A DNA stretch of 64,000 bases, taken from UBA11650 sp963997925. GTDB taxonomy: Bacteria; Chloroflexota; Dehalococcoidia; Lucifugimonadales; UBA3495. Shown here piece after piece: positions 1-8,816 of the stretch (its first letter is position 1; each line of letters opens with the position of its first letter). The position numbers were made by a program, and so were the translations under genes. The stretch is from positions 6,226 to 70,225 of the forward strand of contig CAXEOX010000003.1 of NCBI GenBank assembly GCA_963997925.1. Direction: 5' to 3'. The notes below the pieces were generated by a model. It saw only the letters and a list, made by a program, of their open reading frames with translations. It was not told the DNA's origin and searched no databases.

Positions 1-64
1 ACTCTTTCATCCGCTGGTATAGCCCCTCTAGCCGGCCGGAGAGCCCTTCCTGATTATCAGCCAT
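1..64 (-). CDS. 5' end of an unidentified protein, running off the window
   Basis: Reading the minus strand, an ATG at 64 opens a frame that stays open to the window edge (21 codons, beginning MADNQEGLSGRLEGLYQ). A GGGAG stretch lies about 11 nt upstream of the ATG, a slightly long but usable ribosome-binding-site spacing. The residues are helix-friendly and soluble; too little is visible to name a family. It could also be chance. Confidence 0.45.
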   Translation of the reverse strand, partial: MADNQEGLSGRLEGLYQRMKE

Positions 65-198
65 CGTAGTCGCAACTCCCAATGAAGATTGCCGGATATC
101 CTACGCATTCTACCCCGCTACTTGTTGGCGAAGGTAGCCCTACGTTGTCGTTAGAAATACACTTTATAAGGATCACCCTGTCGTGAAGCTTTCCAAAC

Positions 199-1077
199 CT
201 ATGAGGCCTGATTGTCGTCCAAGAATTCCAGAATAACTTGGGCCAACTCCTCAGGTTTATGGTAGCCGATGTCGTGCACCGTCTCAGGTATCCAGCGAAC
301 CCGGCTGTTCTTGATCGATTGTTCGGCGTCGGCGACTCTTTCTTGCTTTACCAAGGCCCGCTCGCTGCCAGCGCTTTGGGGAGCCGGTCCGGCTGGGATG
401 ATTACCGTTGGACAAAGGACATTGGGGTACGCCTCCGATGCCGGTTCATCCCACATGGCGTGCATCACTTGGATGTGATTCTCCGGGCGCAAGATGTCCT
501 GCATCGCCCCGTCGCCATCTTCGTACACCATGGTCTGTACGATTCGCTCAACCTGGTCGCTCCAGCAGAAGGACAACTGGTTCCGCAAACGGTCCAGAAA
601 CTCTTCCCTTGTCCCGGATATATTCCGAGGCCGCGACCTGGCTTTGACGTCTTCCCAGTTCTCTTTGACACCCGAAACGCGAGAGGTGCCGCCGTCGATG
701 AGTCCCAACGCCGTCACTCGGTCTTGAGCGCGCGCGGCGACATTCAACGCTACGGTGGCTCCCCAGGAATGTCCGAACACCGCCGCTTTGGGGATGTTCA
801 ACAGATCCATCAAGCCCACGACGTCCTGGGTCAAGGTCCCCCAATCGTAACCGTCTGGCGCCTGAGTGGTCTGACCGTGGCCGCGTTGGTCCGGGGAGAT
901 GATGCGGTAATGATTCCTAAGATGGGGAGAGACTAGATCGTACCAGTTGGCCGAGGAAGCCAGGCCGTGCAGCAGTACCGCAGGTTTACCCTGACCGCCC
1001 CAGTCCAGATATCGGACTCGCAGGTCTCCAATATCGGCCCAACATTCTGATGGTTCCGAGCCGTTGAGGCTGTTCAA
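199..1077 (-). CDS. alpha/beta-fold hydrolase
   Basis: A 292-aa soluble hydrolase of the alpha/beta superfamily, probably acting on an ester, lactone or similar bond; the substrate is not evident. Visible landmarks are the oxyanion-hole HG in AVLLHGLASSANWYD, the nucleophile elbow GHSWGA, and a C-terminal catalytic His in ETVHDIGYHKPEEL. The length is normal for the family and no signal peptide is seen. The start is a TTG preceded by AAGGAG at a good distance. It lies 36 nt downstream of the propeller gene at 1114-1992 on the same strand and is probably cotranscribed with it. Confidence 0.85.
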   Translation of the reverse strand: MNSLNGSEPSECWADIGDLRVRYLDWGGQGKPAVLLHGLASSANWYDLVSPHLRNHYRIISPDQRGHGQTTQAPDGYDWGTLTQDVVGLMDLLNIPKAAVFGHSWGATVALNVAARAQDRVTALGLIDGGTSRVSGVKENWEDVKARSRPRNISGTREEFLDRLRNQLSFCWSDQVERIVQTMVYEDGDGAMQDILRPENHIQVMHAMWDEPASEAYPNVLCPTVIIPAGPAPQSAGSERALVKQERVADAEQSIKNSRVRWIPETVHDIGYHKPEELAQVILEFLDDNQAS

Positions 1078-1113
1078 TATAAGCTCCTTCTAAGAGGCGT
1101 AACTCGGATATGA

Positions 1114-1992
1114 CTAACGTTGGCGGACGTACTTGTCGACGCTTTGGTCTATCGTCAGACCCAGATAAATATCACCGTGGGCATCCACTTCAAGGCCGTG
1201 GGCGTGGCGAATGGGCCAGCGCTCTAACACGTTGCCGTCACCGTCCCAGATGCTTACGTGGTCGTCGCCGGACTCGTCGGCCTGCTCTGCTATATAGAAT
1301 ATCCCTTCACTATCGCGGACTATGTTGTCGGGACCACCCATGCCGGTCCACATGGTGATGAATTCTCCTTCCGGAGAGAAAATCTGGACCCGGCGATTGG
1401 TCCTGTCGCAAACGTACACCTTGCCCTCTGGGTCCACCAAAAGACTGTGTACCAAGTGGAATTCCCCAGGCGCTTCCTTGCCGGGTTGTCCCCACGAATT
1501 TATGAGAGTGCCATCTTTGCTGAACCGGTGCACCCGGGCGTTCCGGTAGCCATCGGAAACATAGAGGTCGCCGGATGGGCTGGTAGACAACTCGGTGCAA
1601 TAGTTGAAGGGACCGGCGGCCCGGGGACACAGGTCGCCAGGTTTCTCGCATCCGGTATCGGAGAAAACGCCTCTTTCTCCAATCACCTGAAGAGGCTTTC
1701 CGTCCAGGGTGAATCGAAGTGCCACATGGTCCGATCGATCGGTAACATAGACTATGTCGCCAACGATGTTGATGCCGTGGGGGTCGGTGATTGCTCCCAT
1801 TCCCCAGGAATTCAGGAAGTTGCCGTCACGGTCAAAAACCATTACCGGCGGGTCCTTGCGTTGGAAGACGTAGACTCTGTCTTGCGAATCAGTGGCCGCT
1901 GAGCTAACCGTTCCCAGCTTTTCTCCCGCGGGTAGTTTTGGCCAATCTTGAACCAGCTCATATTTGAAATTTCCAGAACCGACTGTCGTCAT
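1114..1992 (-). CDS. NHL-repeat beta-propeller protein (peptidyl-alpha-hydroxyglycine lyase-like)
   Basis: A 292-aa protein made of NHL-type propeller blades. It opens with a segment of the type GNFKYELVQDWPKLP, followed by blades carrying D-x-x-DRVYVFQR, PVMVFDRDGNFLNSWG, GDLYVSDGYRNARVHRF and GKVYVCDRTNRRVQIF. The same order is seen in peptidylamidoglycolate lyase-like propellers, so a lyase or lactonase role is possible but unproven. There is no signal peptide, so it is predicted cytosolic. The ATG is preceded by GGGGAAG. It has close paralogues at 22036-22878 and 62867-63784. The hydrolase at 199-1077 follows it. Confidence 0.85.
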   Translation of the reverse strand: MTTVGSGNFKYELVQDWPKLPAGEKLGTVSSAATDSQDRVYVFQRKDPPVMVFDRDGNFLNSWGMGAITDPHGINIVGDIVYVTDRSDHVALRFTLDGKPLQVIGERGVFSDTGCEKPGDLCPRAAGPFNYCTELSTSPSGDLYVSDGYRNARVHRFSKDGTLINSWGQPGKEAPGEFHLVHSLLVDPEGKVYVCDRTNRRVQIFSPEGEFITMWTGMGGPDNIVRDSEGIFYIAEQADESGDDHVSIWDGDGNVLERWPIRHAHGLEVDAHGDIYLGLTIDQSVDKYVRQR

Positions 1993-2058
1993 TTTTTAAC
2001 TTCCCCTTTTCTGTGTATCGATGATGTGATGGCTGTAACCGCTCCAAGACCGGAATGA

Positions 2059-3093
2059 TTATCGCATACCTACGACTCGTACGCGGTGGTTGATGCCGTC
2101 GGCTATGTACAGGTTACCCTGCCGGTCGATCCCACAACCGTGAGGGCGCTCCAACCCGGCGTTGGTAGCTTCGCCACCGTCGCCGTCGCCGCCTTGGTGG
2201 CCCCCGGCTATGGTGGTTACGATGCCGGTGGTAACGTCTATCTTGCGGACGGCGTTATTCTCGGTGTCGACCACGATAACGTTGTCTTGATTGTCGCAGC
2301 GGATGGCTTTGGGCGCGCCCCACAAGGCGGTCAACGCCGAACCGCCATCCCCGCTGTAGCCCCGTTCTCCGGTGCCAGCGAAGGTAGACATAATACCGTT
2401 GGCGTCCACCTTACGAACGCCGTTGCCCTCCCGTTCGGCGATGTAGGTGTTGCCCTTGCTGTCCATGCAGACCGCCCTAGGGCCCATGACAGACGCCTCA
2501 TTCGCGGGTTTGCCATCCCCTTCCCGCCGCTTCTCACCGTCTCCGGCAAAAGTGGTGATGATTCCAGTAGTTAGATCCAGTCGCCGCACCCTTTGATCTT
2601 GAATATCGGCGATGAGAAGCCCGCCTTTGCCGTCCAGCCAGCAGTCGTTAGGTTCCCTCATTTGGGCTAGAGGGCCGGGGCCACCGTCGCCGCCGTATCC
2701 GGCTTCACCGGTGCCAGCAACCGTGGTGATTATGCCCGTAGCGGCGTCTACTTTACGAACGGCACAGTTGAACCGGTCGACGATGTAGATGTCGCCGTTG
2801 GTATCTACGGTGAGCGAATAGATATTGTCCATCGTAGCCTGTGTTGCCGGGCCGCCGTCACCGGAGTACCCCGCTTCACCGGTCCCCGCCACCGTGGTGA
2901 TAACCCATGATGTTCTATCGATGCGCCGGATGGTGTGGTTACGTCCGTCGCAGATATATAGGTTGTCATCGGTGTCGAAGGAACAACCATATGATTCGCC
3001 AATCATCGCTTGAGTAGCGGGACCGCCGTCGCCGGCATAACCCTCTTCCCCGGTGCCAACGACAGTTAGTATCTTCCCAATCTCAAATTCCAT
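2059..3093 (-). CDS. NHL-repeat beta-propeller protein, GDGGPA type
   Basis: A 344-aa propeller built almost entirely from about six blades of roughly 55 residues, each with a loop of the form TTVAGTGEAGYSGDGGPATQA-like (exact forms vary between blades) followed by D-x-x-GN-x-YIAD-x-x-N-x-x-VRKVD. The repeats are visible at the DNA level with a period near 165 nt. Binding to a ligand or scaffold is likely; no catalytic residues are recognised. ATG at 3093 is preferred because GAGG lies upstream at a good distance; a TTG at 3099 is also in frame. No signal peptide. It stands alone, divergent from the aldolase gene at 3337. Confidence 0.85.
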   Translation of the reverse strand: MEFEIGKILTVVGTGEEGYAGDGGPATQAMIGESYGCSFDTDDNLYICDGRNHTIRRIDRTSWVITTVAGTGEAGYSGDGGPATQATMDNIYSLTVDTNGDIYIVDRFNCAVRKVDAATGIITTVAGTGEAGYGGDGGPGPLAQMREPNDCWLDGKGGLLIADIQDQRVRRLDLTTGIITTFAGDGEKRREGDGKPANEASVMGPRAVCMDSKGNTYIAEREGNGVRKVDANGIMSTFAGTGERGYSGDGGSALTALWGAPKAIRCDNQDNVIVVDTENNAVRKIDVTTGIVTTIAGGHQGGDGDGGEATNAGLERPHGCGIDRQGNLYIADGINHRVRVVGMR

Positions 3094-3336
3094 GCCCAAC
3101 CTCTACCTCAAACGGATTTTTGCGATCAAGATGATCACCGGACAACGCGGCAAGTTTGGATGTACTGGGACTCTAACCTTACCTAGGCCATGGGGTCAAT
3201 CCTTTGTGCCTTCGTTGGATCGCCTACTCACCGGCATTCCCGGCCCAAGCGTGGCTGTTGACCCTGCATTGATGCGGTTATATAGTTTGACCTGTCCAAG
3301 AAATACGCATCCCAGCCGATCACAAGGAGGCCCAGT

Positions 3337-4062
3337 TTGCCGAATAATGATTCCTTGAAGCAGCGTATCCACGCCGGAGAGATTGTGGTGGGCGTTTCGG
3401 CGCCACTGGATTCCGACAAGTCACGGTTGGAGTCTATCCTAAGCAAAGACACCTACAGCTTCCTGACCATAGATAGCCAACACAGTCCTTATAACGAGGA
3501 AAAACTGGTTACTTTCTGCGCCACGGCCCAAGAACTAGGTATGCCGGTTCAGTTCCGGATCAAGAACACCCGCCATGCGTATCTTATCGGTAACGTTCTC
3601 GACCTGGGACCGGCGGCGATAGAAGTCCCCTTGGTGGAAGACGAAGCGGTGGTGGACGAAGCCTTGGACGCCTTTTATTACCCGCAAGTGGGACACCGGA
3701 GTTGGGGTGGAACCGCTCGGCACGGGATCGATGGCCGGGAGAACAGGCTGGAGTACGCCAAGTGGTGGAACGAGCACGGGGTTCTATGTCTTCAGATGGA
3801 GACCCTCGCCGCCGTAACGAACGCTCGGGCGCTGGCCAAACCTGGAATCGATTGCCTGACCTGGGGACCGGCCGATCTAAGTTTCGACATGGAAGCTCAT
3901 CCTCAGCATCCGTTCCAAACCGTTGATGACTGCCTACGCCACGTGCTCCAACAATTGGAGGGCACCAGCGTTCAGATCAGCTTCCGTAACGGCACCCCGG
4001 ACGAACGGGATAAGTACATCGACATGGGAATAACAGTGTTCATGGAGAGACCCCAGGCTTAA
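3337..4062 (+). CDS. HpcH/HpaI aldolase family protein
   Basis: A 241-aa class II (metal-dependent) aldolase/citrate-lyase family protein, expected to cleave or form a pyruvate-type aldol bond. Family marks include the catalytic-His region FLTIDSQHSPYN, a substrate Arg in VQFRIKNT, the YPQVGHRSWGG loop, the metal-ligand Glu in LQMETLAAV, and the WGPADLS segment near the second ligand. The start is a TTG with AAGGAGG six bases upstream; no better ATG fits. It is followed 67 nt later by a phosphotriesterase-like hydrolase on the same strand, suggesting a two-gene catabolic unit. Confidence 0.85.
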   Translation: MPNNDSLKQRIHAGEIVVGVSAPLDSDKSRLESILSKDTYSFLTIDSQHSPYNEEKLVTFCATAQELGMPVQFRIKNTRHAYLIGNVLDLGPAAIEVPLVEDEAVVDEALDAFYYPQVGHRSWGGTARHGIDGRENRLEYAKWWNEHGVLCLQMETLAAVTNARALAKPGIDCLTWGPADLSFDMEAHPQHPFQTVDDCLRHVLQQLEGTSVQISFRNGTPDERDKYIDMGITVFMERPQA

Positions 4063-4129
4063 GCGGTCTTAAAGTCTTGAAAACCTCGGTTGGACTGCTA
4101 TTTCTGTCTGCCCACCGGAGGCGTACATA

Positions 4130-5194
4130 GTGAACAGAAACTTAACCGGCAAGATCCAAACTGTGTTGGGACCTATCGAGCCGGAACTGCTGGGAGTGAC
4201 GTTAACTCACGAACACTTGCTGGTAGACCTAAACGTCGCCCATGGCCACCCGGACACCGCCAGTGCTATCGAGTTCTACCAGAAACCAGTCTCGATGGAG
4301 ACGGTTGGTCGAATCAGACATCACGGCGCCTCAAACCAAGACAACGCCCAACTGTTCGATGTCCCGACGGCGATAGATGAGGTGATGCTGTACAAACAGA
4401 ACGGCGGCATCTCCCTGGTGGACGCCACCAGCATCGGCATCGCCCGTGACCATTTGGGACTCTCTCGTATCTCTCAGGCTACCGGAGTGAACATCATCAT
4501 GGGCGCCTCATACTACGTCGCCGATTCCCACCCGACCGACATGGACACATGGACCGAGGAAGACATAACCGCCCAGATTCTGCTGGATGTAACGGAAGGG
4601 GTTGACGGCACAGACATCCGTTCCGGGGTCATTGGAGAGATTGGCTGTTCCTGGCCTTTGGCAAACAATGAGCGAAAAGTTTTGAGAGCGTCGGCGCAAG
4701 CGCAGAGGATGACCGGCGCCCCATTATTGATACACCCTGGTAGAGACGAAATGTCTCCTCTGGAGATAATCGAGGTTCTCTCCGAAGCCGGAGCCGACCT
4801 GAGCCGCACCATCATGGGACATCTGGACCGCACGGTGTTCAGACGTGAAACATTGACGGAAATCGCCCAGTCGGGCTGCTACATGGAATGGGATCTCTTC
4901 GGAACTGAGAACTCTTACTACGCTCTAAACCCGAACATAGATATGCCAAGCGACGCAAAACGCATGGACGACATAGCCAGGATCTCTTCAGAAGGGTATG
5001 GCCGGAAGGTTGTAGTGGCTCACGATATCTGCGCGAAACACCGTCTAGAGAAATACGGTGGGCATGGCTACTACTACATCTTGAATCACATAGTGCCGAG
5101 AATGCGGGCTCGGGGATTCCCAAACGAATCGATAGACGATATTTTGGTCCACAATCCCAGGGAAGTCTTGACCTTCGCCGAGCCAGCAATCTAG
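4130..5194 (+). CDS. phosphotriesterase-family metal-dependent hydrolase
   Basis: A 354-aa TIM-barrel amidohydrolase of the phosphotriesterase family (lactonase, esterase or phosphotriesterase homology protein). Metal-binding marks are THEHL near the N-terminus, LLIHPGR, GHLDRT and the terminal Asp in VVAHDICAKHR. The bridging residue that is a carboxylated Lys in true phosphotriesterases appears here as Glu in GVIGEIGCSW, as in the E. coli PHP/YhfV type. The start is a GTG, preceded by GGAGG some 9 nt upstream. Its partner is the aldolase at 3337, so a lactone or ester substrate feeding an aldol cleavage is plausible inference. Confidence 0.85.
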   Translation: MNRNLTGKIQTVLGPIEPELLGVTLTHEHLLVDLNVAHGHPDTASAIEFYQKPVSMETVGRIRHHGASNQDNAQLFDVPTAIDEVMLYKQNGGISLVDATSIGIARDHLGLSRISQATGVNIIMGASYYVADSHPTDMDTWTEEDITAQILLDVTEGVDGTDIRSGVIGEIGCSWPLANNERKVLRASAQAQRMTGAPLLIHPGRDEMSPLEIIEVLSEAGADLSRTIMGHLDRTVFRRETLTEIAQSGCYMEWDLFGTENSYYALNPNIDMPSDAKRMDDIARISSEGYGRKVVVAHDICAKHRLEKYGGHGYYYILNHIVPRMRARGFPNESIDDILVHNPREVLTFAEPAI

Positions 5195-5211
5195 TGGAGT
5201 TGTCGAATCAA

Positions 5212-5448
5212 CTAACACTCATTCAAGATCTGGGGAACGGGGTTGTCGCCCCGCTTTTCTAATCTCGTGAGCAGGCGCCCGGGCCGGCGTGATAAGAACG
5301 CTGCCGATGCCAATTGCTCTGCTCCAACCTCCCAATATTCGCTACTAGAATCCTCTGGCTTAACACGCCCATCCCCGCGCTCCATCAGGTAAGTTAATGT
5401 GTCCAGGTCTTCAAGTATTCTCCTAGCAGTAGGCGTCCGTAATCTCAT
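5212..5448 (-). CDS. small hypothetical protein
   Basis: A 78-aa protein rich in Arg, Glu and Leu, starting MRLRTPTARRILEDLDTLTY. The ATG has an AGGAG six bases upstream (5455-5459), which makes it a credible gene rather than a chance frame. It is convergent with the phosphotriesterase-like gene, ending 17 nt from it. No domain is recognised; the basic N-terminal helix could contact nucleic acid or protein, but that is guesswork. Confidence 0.55.
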   Translation of the reverse strand: MRLRTPTARRILEDLDTLTYLMERGDGRVKPEDSSSEYWEVGAEQLASAAFLSRRPGRLLTRLEKRGDNPVPQILNEC

Positions 5449-5665
5449 CTATTGCTCCTGCACAACCCTGGGTCCGCATCTTCCGGCCCATGAAGACCCG
5501 TTTCTGCCTTAAACACCATACCCCTTCCTCCCCACTAAGTTCACCAGATCAATACTTGATTCCTTCTTGATTGTAATACGCCGGAGGGATGGTTAGTTGC
5601 CGGGCTACCGATGAAGTTGGAAATAGACCGAGGGTCTACCGGCTACTTGAGCTACCCTGACGTCC

Positions 5666-6436
5666 CTACTGTTTCCCTTCCGGCTCTAGGCTCTTCATCT
5701 GCTCGTTGAACAGATCTATAGCCTTCTGTTCGGGTACTCCCATGTAATAACGAAGACTTTGGATGTGCTCCAGAACATCTTTGGGTAGCATCAACAGGTC
5801 GTCACGAGGACCGGACATACGGTATAGATTATCCAGCCAGTCCTCCTGGCCGACGTACAGGGAGTCCTCTAATATAACCGCGTCCCGTCGTCCCATGTCC
5901 GAACGCACCATCCAACGGTAATAGATGAAGGGTAATCCGGTCCATTCGCGCCACTCTTCCCCCAGGTCGTATTTGTGAGGAAAGCCCCTCACGCCTCGGC
6001 GGCGGCGTAGCGCTTGGTTGTCCACTAAGAGCAGGGCGTCATGGGAATCCCCGGCGTCCTCGGAGTCCGCGAAGGTTACGCCATCAACCTGATGCTTGAG
6101 GGTTAACAAGATGCGCAACATACTTTTCAATGGGGAGGCCGCTTCAGGGATGACGATGCTCAAGCCCTTCAACTCATTGATGGGCACTTTGGTGTGGAGA
6201 ACACTGGCGCCTGTCGGGCTGACCAACGCGACGCAGAAGCCGGAAAGTGGTTGGAACCCCTCTTCCAAGCGAGCGCAGTCGGCCAAGGGAACCGGCCCGG
6301 AATCTATCTCACCGCTGAGCAGAGCCGAAGCAATCAGGTTGGGCGCCATGTTGCGCGTCTCGATGCCCCGGCGTTCCATGTCGTAATAGAAAGGTTCGCA
6401 TCCTAGATAGGGGATGCGGGCAACCGTGATGGCCAT
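5666..6436 (-). CDS. MqnA/MqnD-family protein (chorismate dehydratase-like)
   Basis: A 256-aa periplasmic-binding-protein-like fold enzyme related to MqnA, the chorismate dehydratase that opens the futalosine route to menaquinone. Visible marks are the N-terminal VARIPYLGCEPFYYDM, the DSGPVPLADCARLE segment, and the highly characteristic DLGEEWREWTGLPFIYYRW. No mqnB, C, D or E gene lies nearby, so the role could be menaquinone synthesis with scattered genes or a related dehydratase on another acid. An AAGG lies upstream of the ATG at long spacing. It stands alone on the minus strand. Confidence 0.75.
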   Translation of the reverse strand: MAITVARIPYLGCEPFYYDMERRGIETRNMAPNLIASALLSGEIDSGPVPLADCARLEEGFQPLSGFCVALVSPTGASVLHTKVPINELKGLSIVIPEAASPLKSMLRILLTLKHQVDGVTFADSEDAGDSHDALLLVDNQALRRRRGVRGFPHKYDLGEEWREWTGLPFIYYRWMVRSDMGRRDAVILEDSLYVGQEDWLDNLYRMSGPRDDLLMLPKDVLEHIQSLRYYMGVPEQKAIDLFNEQMKSLEPEGKQ

Positions 6437-6506
6437 AAGCTATCGGTCCTTAAATGCGATTGACACCAGAGTCACCTAACCGAGACCAGTTTACATCAGA
6501 CACAAG

Positions 6507-6545
6507 AAGGCCCACCAGCAATTGTTTGAGCCGCCGGTGGGCCTT
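6507..6545 (-). terminator. hairpin terminator after the DUF1800-DUF1501-propeller operon
   Basis: A perfect 10-bp inverted repeat (AAGGCCCACC/GGTGGGCCTT) with a 19-nt loop lies 37 nt downstream of the propeller stop on the minus strand. The following minus-strand bases are T-rich but interrupted, so it is a moderate rho-independent terminator. Confidence 0.6.
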
Positions 6546-6581
6546 CCAGAACTCTTAGTGACCTTGTTTACCTACGATCGT

Positions 6582-7616
6582 CTACAGGCGGGGCCCCGCA
6601 AACGTCGCCGATTGCTTCCGGTAAACCTGGATACGGTTGCGGGGGCTTTCGCAGATGAACACGTTGTTGTCATCGTCGACCGTGATGCCGGACGGCGCCC
6701 AGAACAGCCTTTCGCGTTCCATACCCTCGGCGCGGTCCCGTTCCCCCCACATCTCCGCGTTCGCGTCCAACTTGTCCCTGCCCCATTTGGAGACAGTGGC
6801 ATCGCCGGTCTTCAGCGTCACGAAGCTGCCGTCGGTGTCGAATACCTGGATCCGGTCGTTCATCCAATCAGCGACGTAGATGACGCCATCTTTGTCCACG
6901 GCGACATCGGTGGGCCGGTTGAACTGACCTTCGCCGGAACCCGACGAACCGAACTTCATCAGGAATTTGCCGTCAGCGCTGAACTTCTGGATACGGTCGT
7001 TGCGCCAGTCGGCGATGAACACGTTACCTTGGGAGTCGATGTCGATGCCCCAGGGCATGTTGAACTCGCCGTCGCCGCTACCTTCCGTCCCCCATTTGGA
7101 CAGGAATTTCCCGTCTTTGGTGAATTTCTGGACCCGGTTATTCAGGCTGTCGACCATGAAGAGATTGTCTTCTTTGTCGAAGGCCATGCCGGACGGGCGG
7201 TTAATCTCGCCATCGCCCGCGCCCTCTTTGATGTCCCATTTGCTTAGGTAGTCGCCGTCCTTGTTAAAGACGGAGATGCGGTTCAGCCATTCGTCGGCCA
7301 CGTACACGTCCCCTTGGCTGTCTATGGCGACGCTGGTCGGCCAGACCAGTGAGCCGTCTTCGAAGTTGTATTCGTGGGGTCCCTGGTTGCTGACGCCCCG
7401 GGCGAAGACGTTGATGTATTCTTCGTTAGCGGTGCAGACAACGATCCGAGTACCTTCCGGCCGGTATTCAGGGGAGCGGCACAGCACGTACATCGTGTCG
7501 CTTTCTCCCCTGGCCATCTGGATCGGGTAGGTAAAGCCAGGCCCGAACTGCTCGCCCCGGCCAATGGTGTGGCTGTATTGCAACTGTATATGTGAAATCT
7601 GGGTGCTAGTAGTCAT
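6582..7616 (-). CDS. NHL-repeat beta-propeller protein
   Basis: A 344-aa six-blade NHL propeller. Successive blades carry GDVYVADEWLNRISVF, DNLFMVDSLNNRVQKF, GNVFIADWRNDRIQKF and GVIYVADWMNDRIQVF, each preceded by a GSGDGEFN-type turn. No signal peptide or catalytic motif is evident. The ATG follows GAGG at good spacing. It is the third gene of a minus-strand unit after the DUF1800 and DUF1501 genes (42 nt from the latter), which suggests its product works with them, for example as a binding scaffold. A hairpin terminator follows. Confidence 0.85.
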   Translation of the reverse strand: MTTSTQISHIQLQYSHTIGRGEQFGPGFTYPIQMARGESDTMYVLCRSPEYRPEGTRIVVCTANEEYINVFARGVSNQGPHEYNFEDGSLVWPTSVAIDSQGDVYVADEWLNRISVFNKDGDYLSKWDIKEGAGDGEINRPSGMAFDKEDNLFMVDSLNNRVQKFTKDGKFLSKWGTEGSGDGEFNMPWGIDIDSQGNVFIADWRNDRIQKFSADGKFLMKFGSSGSGEGQFNRPTDVAVDKDGVIYVADWMNDRIQVFDTDGSFVTLKTGDATVSKWGRDKLDANAEMWGERDRAEGMERERLFWAPSGITVDDDNNVFICESPRNRIQVYRKQSATFAGPRL

Positions 7617-7658
7617 ATATGCCTCGCAGTAAGTTTGGTTCCTACAGACTCAGATCCT

Positions 7659-8792
7659 CTAGAGATAGGCCATCTGCTCGAAAGAGCCGTTGACTATGGG
7701 TTTGGCGTCCAGACCCATCCACTTTTCCAACAGGGTGGAGTAGAGCCCGCGGAAGTCGTTGTTGAAAGCGAGGTCGCCCTCGACCAGCTTGTTCTCTTCC
7801 AGGGAAGGGTACTCGCCGTACAGGCCGCCCTTGACGGCATCGCCGATGACGAAGGCGCAACCGCCAGCGCCGTGGTCAGTCCCGGAGCCGTTATCGTGGA
7901 CACGGCGTCCGAACTCGGTGAACACCAGTAGGACCACGTTGTCGCTGGCGTTGTGCTCCTTCAAGTCGTCGTAGAAGTCGGCCACGGCATTGGAAGTCTC
8001 GGACCACAGCTTGGTGTGGTTCGCCAACTCCCCGGCATGAGTGTCGAAACTGTTGTACGGGGCGGTGGTGTACATGATCCGCGTTCCCAGATTCGCCAGA
8101 TGCACCTGGGCGATGTTTCGCATGTATTGAGCAACCGAATCGGAGCCATACTCCACCGTGGAGGAGTAGGACTCCGGGGCGGTGCTGAGAATGTCGGCGC
8201 CCTTCAAGGCGTCCAGGCCGGTGTGGGCGAAGTAGTCAAGCACCGGGCCTTGACCAATCATTGGCGAGTAAACCCGCGAGAACACGTCTAGAGCCTTGGT
8301 ACGCTGTTCCTCAATCTCGATGCCGGTGAGGACGCCGTAGGATTCTAAGTTGCCAACCGAGGCCACCGGAACGCCGGGGGCCACCATGGCTCGGGGAAGA
8401 CCGCGCCCGAAGTTCACGCCGGTAAGCACGTTCTCTTTGGTCGGGTCAAGTTCTGCTATCATCCGGCCGAGCCAGCCTTCATCGCCCACTTTTTCCGGCT
8501 CACAGGTGTGCCAGATATCCATGGAGCGGAAGTGGGAACGGCTGGGGGTTGGATAGCCTATGCCCTGAATGATGGCTAGTTTCCCATCGTCGTACAGGCG
8601 CTTCATCGGCGCCATCGCCGGGTTGAAACCAATCTCATCGTTGATTTGTAGAACTTGGTCGTCAGGTACCCGGACCGCTGGCCGGTTGTCGTTATAAAGG
8701 GGGTTGGTGTAAGGAATGATGGTATTCAAACCATCGTTTCCCCCGGACAACTGCAGCACCACCAGTACCGGGTCTTTCTTGGTGGACGTCAT
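7659..8792 (-). CDS. DUF1501 family protein
   Basis: A 377-aa member of the DUF1501 (sulfatase-like fold) family, of unproven biochemical role. Marks include the N-terminal LVVLQLSGGNDGLNTIIPY, the GYPTPSRSHFRSMDIWHT segment, VVLLVFTEFGRRVHDNGSGTDHGAGG near the C-terminus, and GLYGEYPSL. The family usually has a twin-arginine signal peptide; this copy begins directly with the core (MTSTKKDPVLVV) and so is predicted to stay in the cytoplasm. It follows the DUF1800 gene, its usual genomic partner. A palindromic element fills the 130-nt gap between them. Confidence 0.9.
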   Translation of the reverse strand: MTSTKKDPVLVVLQLSGGNDGLNTIIPYTNPLYNDNRPAVRVPDDQVLQINDEIGFNPAMAPMKRLYDDGKLAIIQGIGYPTPSRSHFRSMDIWHTCEPEKVGDEGWLGRMIAELDPTKENVLTGVNFGRGLPRAMVAPGVPVASVGNLESYGVLTGIEIEEQRTKALDVFSRVYSPMIGQGPVLDYFAHTGLDALKGADILSTAPESYSSTVEYGSDSVAQYMRNIAQVHLANLGTRIMYTTAPYNSFDTHAGELANHTKLWSETSNAVADFYDDLKEHNASDNVVLLVFTEFGRRVHDNGSGTDHGAGGCAFVIGDAVKGGLYGEYPSLEENKLVEGDLAFNNDFRGLYSTLLEKWMGLDAKPIVNGSFEQMAYL

Positions 8793-8816
8793 TATTTCTC
8801 CTATGTACTACTGTTT

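Noticed and set aside
238..936. A 232-codon plus-strand frame opposite the first hydrolase gene
   Set aside because: It lies wholly antisense to the hydrolase, which has clear catalytic motifs; its translation has no family marks.
2059..3093. Tandem repeats that could suggest a CRISPR or minisatellite
   Set aside because: The period matches propeller blades of one open frame and the repeats encode the GDGGPA loop; there are no spacer-like unique units.
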